64,000 nt of DNA, taken from an uncultured bacterium (lineage in GTDB: Bacteria; Krumholzibacteriota; Krumholzibacteriia; LZORAL124-64-63). The stretch is from assembly GCA_903912525.1 (NCBI GenBank), contig CAIWHK010000032.1, forward strand, positions 124,001 to 188,000, given 5' to 3'. The notes under the pieces are model-generated. The model made no database searches. It saw nothing but the letters and a program-made list of their open reading frames with translations, and was not told where the DNA came from. This document shows, one piece after another, positions 61,941 through 64,000 of the stretch. A program made the translations under genes and the position numbers. Numbering within the stretch: the stretch's first letter is position 1; the number at the start of each line of letters is the position of its first letter.

Positions 61941-62822
61941 TCAGCCTTCGGCCGATTCCCGCAGGGCGAACAGGCCCAGGCGCCGGTTGAGCGCTCCCAG
62001 CACGGCGTGCACGACGGCCTGTTGGCGGTTGTGGCGCGCGGCGCAGGCGCCCAGAAGAGTCTCTGTCCGGCGCGACTCCACGAGGTCGACCGCGACCAGC
62101 ACCGTGGCCTGGTCGCCGACGGTGTCGAGGCGGACCTCCCGCAGGTGCAACACCAGCGGCAGGGCGAGCAGACACCCGACGGCATCCACGGTCGCGCGTG
62201 CGATGCAGAGGATATCGCTGTCCGCGTGGTTGGGGCTCTCGGCCAGGCCGACGGCCTCGCGCCCGCCCGAGGCGAGCCGCACTTCGGCGCGGACGCCGGC
62301 ATCGGAGCTGACCAGGCCGACGCTGCGGCAGATCGGCCGCGGGAAGGCATCCTCGGCCACCAGGATGGCCGGCATCGGGGGCGCGGCAGGCATGGCTGCG
62401 GGCGCGGCGGCAGGCGCCGCGACGCGGGCGGCGGGCTCCCGGGGCTCGATAACGGCGTCGACGCGCGGAGGCAGGAACGTCACGCCACGCGGTGTGATAC
62501 CGGCGGCGGCAGCCGCTGCGCCACTGACAGCACGCAACTGCGACTCGGCGGCAGCCGCGGCGGCATCGGGCCCGCTCTCGAGCACCTGGACCACGCCGAT
62601 CTTCTTGTAGTAGACATCCATCTGCAGGCGGGCCTTCAGCAGGCTCTCGACGTCGCGCACGATGTGGCGCGGGTCACGGTCCATCCCCGCGACCACGTGG
62701 ACGCCAGCGATATCGCCCTGTTCATCAAGGTCGATCTTACACTGGAGCACGCCCTTGATCTGGCTGATCCAGCGCTGCGCATCGGCCACCCAGGCGTCAC
62801 GCTCGTTTGGCTCCCACTCCAA
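61941..62822 (-). CDS. Two-domain conserved hypothetical protein
   Basis: A 293-residue soluble protein of unknown function. The N-terminal domain (about 1-85) reads like a widespread unknown module: KIDLDEQGDIAGVHVVAG, DPRHIVRDVESLLKARLQMD, YYKKIGVVQVL. A low-complexity Ala/Pro linker (about 88-175) leads to a C-terminal domain (SSDAGVRAEVRLASGGREAV ... ARATVDAVGCLL ... AVVHAVLGALNRRLGLFAL) often paired with it. From memory the pair is seen in several phyla without known function. Start TTG 62822 with GGGAG upstream. A terminator hairpin for the upstream pfkB separates it. Confidence 0.7.
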   Translation of the reverse strand: MEWEPNERDAWVADAQRWISQIKGVLQCKIDLDEQGDIAGVHVVAGMDRDPRHIVRDVESLLKARLQMDVYYKKIGVVQVLESGPDAAAAAAESQLRAVSGAAAAAAGITPRGVTFLPPRVDAVIEPREPAARVAAPAAAPAAMPAAPPMPAILVAEDAFPRPICRSVGLVSSDAGVRAEVRLASGGREAVGLAESPNHADSDILCIARATVDAVGCLLALPLVLHLREVRLDTVGDQATVLVAVDLVESRRTETLLGACAARHNRQQAVVHAVLGALNRRLGLFALRESAEG

Positions 62823-62919
62823 GTTAGGCGGCTCCCAGGCTGCAGGGGTCGTTCCGTATCTGATGACAGGCGGATGTTACCACACCGCTATTCTTCCCAC
62901 AACCGGCATTTCCATCTGA

Positions 62920-62954
62920 CAAAACAGCAAGGAGTCCGCCTCGCGACGGACTCC
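62920..62954 (-). terminator. Terminator after pfkB-type gene
   Basis: GGAGTCCG (62931-62938) pairs with CGGACTCC (62947-62954) around an 8-nt loop; read on the minus strand it is followed by TTGCTGTTTTG. Confidence 0.78.
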
Positions 62955-62999
62955 CCGGCGGCCGGCGCGAAAGCGTCGCCGAATCGACCCTGGCGGCCC

Positions 63000-63905
63000 C
63001 TAGGGTGTCATCATCCCGCGCAACTCGCGAAGGCGGGCGGCGTACGCGGCATCGTCCACCTTGAGCAGGCCCTCGACGCTGAAACCCTCGGGGCAGAAAC
63101 TCGCGGTGACCGTGCCGTCGATCATGGCCTGTCGGAAAGCCGCATCCGGGGCGTCACGTCCGACCCCCGCCTCGGCGAGCGAACCCATGAAGCCGCCGGC
63201 GAAGCAGTCGCCGGCTCCGGTCGGGTCGACGACGTCGTCCAGCACCAGAGCGGGCACGGCGAGCGTCGAGTCGCGCCCGAAGAACAGCGCGCCGTGCTCA
63301 CCCTTCTTGACGACCACCCGCGCCGGCCCCATCTCCCGGATGGCCGCCGCCGCGCGCGCCAGGCTGCGCTCGCCGGTCAGCAGGCGCGCCTCGCTCTCGT
63401 TGACCAGCAGCACGTCCACGCGGCGAAGAATATCGCGCAGCAGGTCGCCCGTCGTCTCGATCCACAGGTTCATCGTGTCCAGCGCCACCAGTCGGGGACC
63501 ACGCATCAGGTCCAGGACGCCCGCCTGGAGGGCCGGGTGGATGTTGGCCAGGAACAGGTATTCCGCGTCACGCCAATCAGCCGGGATGTCCGGCTGGAAA
63601 TCGGCGAACACGCCCAGTTCGGTAGCCAGCGTGTCGCGCTCGATCAGGTCGGCATGGTACCGGCCCGACCAGTGGAAACTGCGGCCCGGGACGCGACGGA
63701 TGCCCGCGATGTCGGCATGGCGGCCGAGCAGGTCGAGGTCCTCGTCGCGGAAGTCGTCGCCGACGACCCCGACACAACGCACGGTCCCGCGGCCGCGGGC
63801 CGCGACTGCGAAGAAACTCGCACTGCCGCCGAGCTGCCGTTCGCGACGCTCGCGCGGGGTCTCCACAGTGTCATAGGCAACCGAGCCCACCACCACGATC
63901 GACAT
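63000..63905 (-). CDS. PfkB-family carbohydrate kinase
   Basis: A 301-residue ribokinase-fold sugar or nucleoside kinase. N-terminal SIVVVGSVAYDTVETP, a GGSASFFAVAA sugar-binding loop, VVVKKGEHGALFF and the catalytic DPTGAGDCFAGGFMGSLAE near the C-terminus. Substrate unknown. It starts one base after the argS stop, with AGAGGGAC serving as ribosome site, so it is coupled to argS. Confidence 0.92.
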   Translation of the reverse strand: MSIVVVGSVAYDTVETPRERRERQLGGSASFFAVAARGRGTVRCVGVVGDDFRDEDLDLLGRHADIAGIRRVPGRSFHWSGRYHADLIERDTLATELGVFADFQPDIPADWRDAEYLFLANIHPALQAGVLDLMRGPRLVALDTMNLWIETTGDLLRDILRRVDVLLVNESEARLLTGERSLARAAAAIREMGPARVVVKKGEHGALFFGRDSTLAVPALVLDDVVDPTGAGDCFAGGFMGSLAEAGVGRDAPDAAFRQAMIDGTVTASFCPEGFSVEGLLKVDDAAYAARLRELRGMMTP

Positions 63906-63906
63906 G

Positions 63907-64000
63907 TCAGTCCCTCTTTTCCATCTTCTCGGGCGCCTCGACGCCGATCAGGTCCATCAGTACGCGAATCACGTGCCGCGTCACCAGACTGAGCTGCAGT
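63907..64000 (-). CDS. argS: Arginyl-tRNA synthetase, last 31 residues (runs off the window)
   Basis: The minus strand enters the window in frame and reads LQLSLVTRHVIRVLMDLIGV then EAPEKMEKRD and TGA. This matches the ArgRS C-terminal helix (L-x-L-V-x-x-x-R-x-V-L-x-x-x-L-D-L-L-G-V-x-A-P-E-x-M). Only the end is present, so the call rests on that short signature. Confidence 0.85.
   Translation of the reverse strand, partial: LQLSLVTRHVIRVLMDLIGVEAPEKMEKRD

Overview
This is a gene-dense, high-GC window from a Gram-negative bacterium. Outer-membrane lipopolysaccharide genes (Kdo synthesis, a lipid A-type acyltransferase, lptB/C/F/G), lipoprotein signals, lnt and a giant SprA-type translocon protein show two membranes. 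SprA (type IX secretion), an N-acyltransferase/Kdo/RpoN block like that of proteobacteria, and lineage-type secreted proteins point to the FCB side of the tree outside Bacteroidetes, for example an uncultured Eisenbacteria- or Krumholzibacteriota-like lineage. That placement is inference; no rRNA or other decisive marker is present. TTG and GTG starts are common and were chosen by Shine-Dalgarno sites and stop/start overlaps.

Layout. 1-5.5 kb: the N-terminal part of valS (cut inside KMSKS), a small secreted protein and a PDZ-membrane-GAF-PP2C phosphatase. 5.5-11.7 kb: thiol-redox genes (TlpA-like, DsbD), a secreted FG-GAP protein, a probable outer-membrane protein, YigZ and the housekeeping sigma factor. 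12-19.4 kb: a membrane TPR protein, a DUF4139 protein, a CheY-like regulator, a TPR protein, an MglA-like protein with a damaged P-loop, an orphan 147-residue protein and a zinc-ribbon protein. 19.45-20.67 kb: a complete insertion sequence with 29-bp terminal inverted repeats. 20.7-31.8 kb: an M28 peptidase, sprA, lptF-lptG and a PKD lipoprotein.

31.9-50.2 kb is one long minus-strand run that could be a superoperon starting at the rplU promoter: rplU-rpmA-kdsB-pyrG-kdsA-kdsC-kdsD-acyltransferase-lptC-lptB-rpoN-hpf-hprK-mannose-type PTS (IIA, IIB, IIC, IID)-HPr-Enzyme I-sugar isomerase-metK. It links ribosome, envelope, sigma-54 and carbon-control genes, with many 4-bp stop/start overlaps. 50.4-56.1 kb: trxB (interrupted near its end by an amber codon), gapA, folE and the nfnA-nfnB transhydrogenase pair. 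56.1-64 kb: purN, a NUDIX hydrolase, lnt, a sigma-54 activator, purM, a two-domain unknown, a PfkB kinase and the C-terminus of argS.

The most interesting system-level signal is a candidate sigma-54 circuit. The window holds rpoN, a sigma-54 activator and four -24/-12 promoter candidates: one perfect consensus before the MglA-like gene, a near-perfect one before the outer-membrane protein gene, one before the orphan 147-residue protein, and a weaker one before the activator itself. About 110-174 bp upstream of the activator's predicted start site lie four copies of GTGTCCC arranged as two mirrored direct-repeat pairs, which looks like an enhancer.
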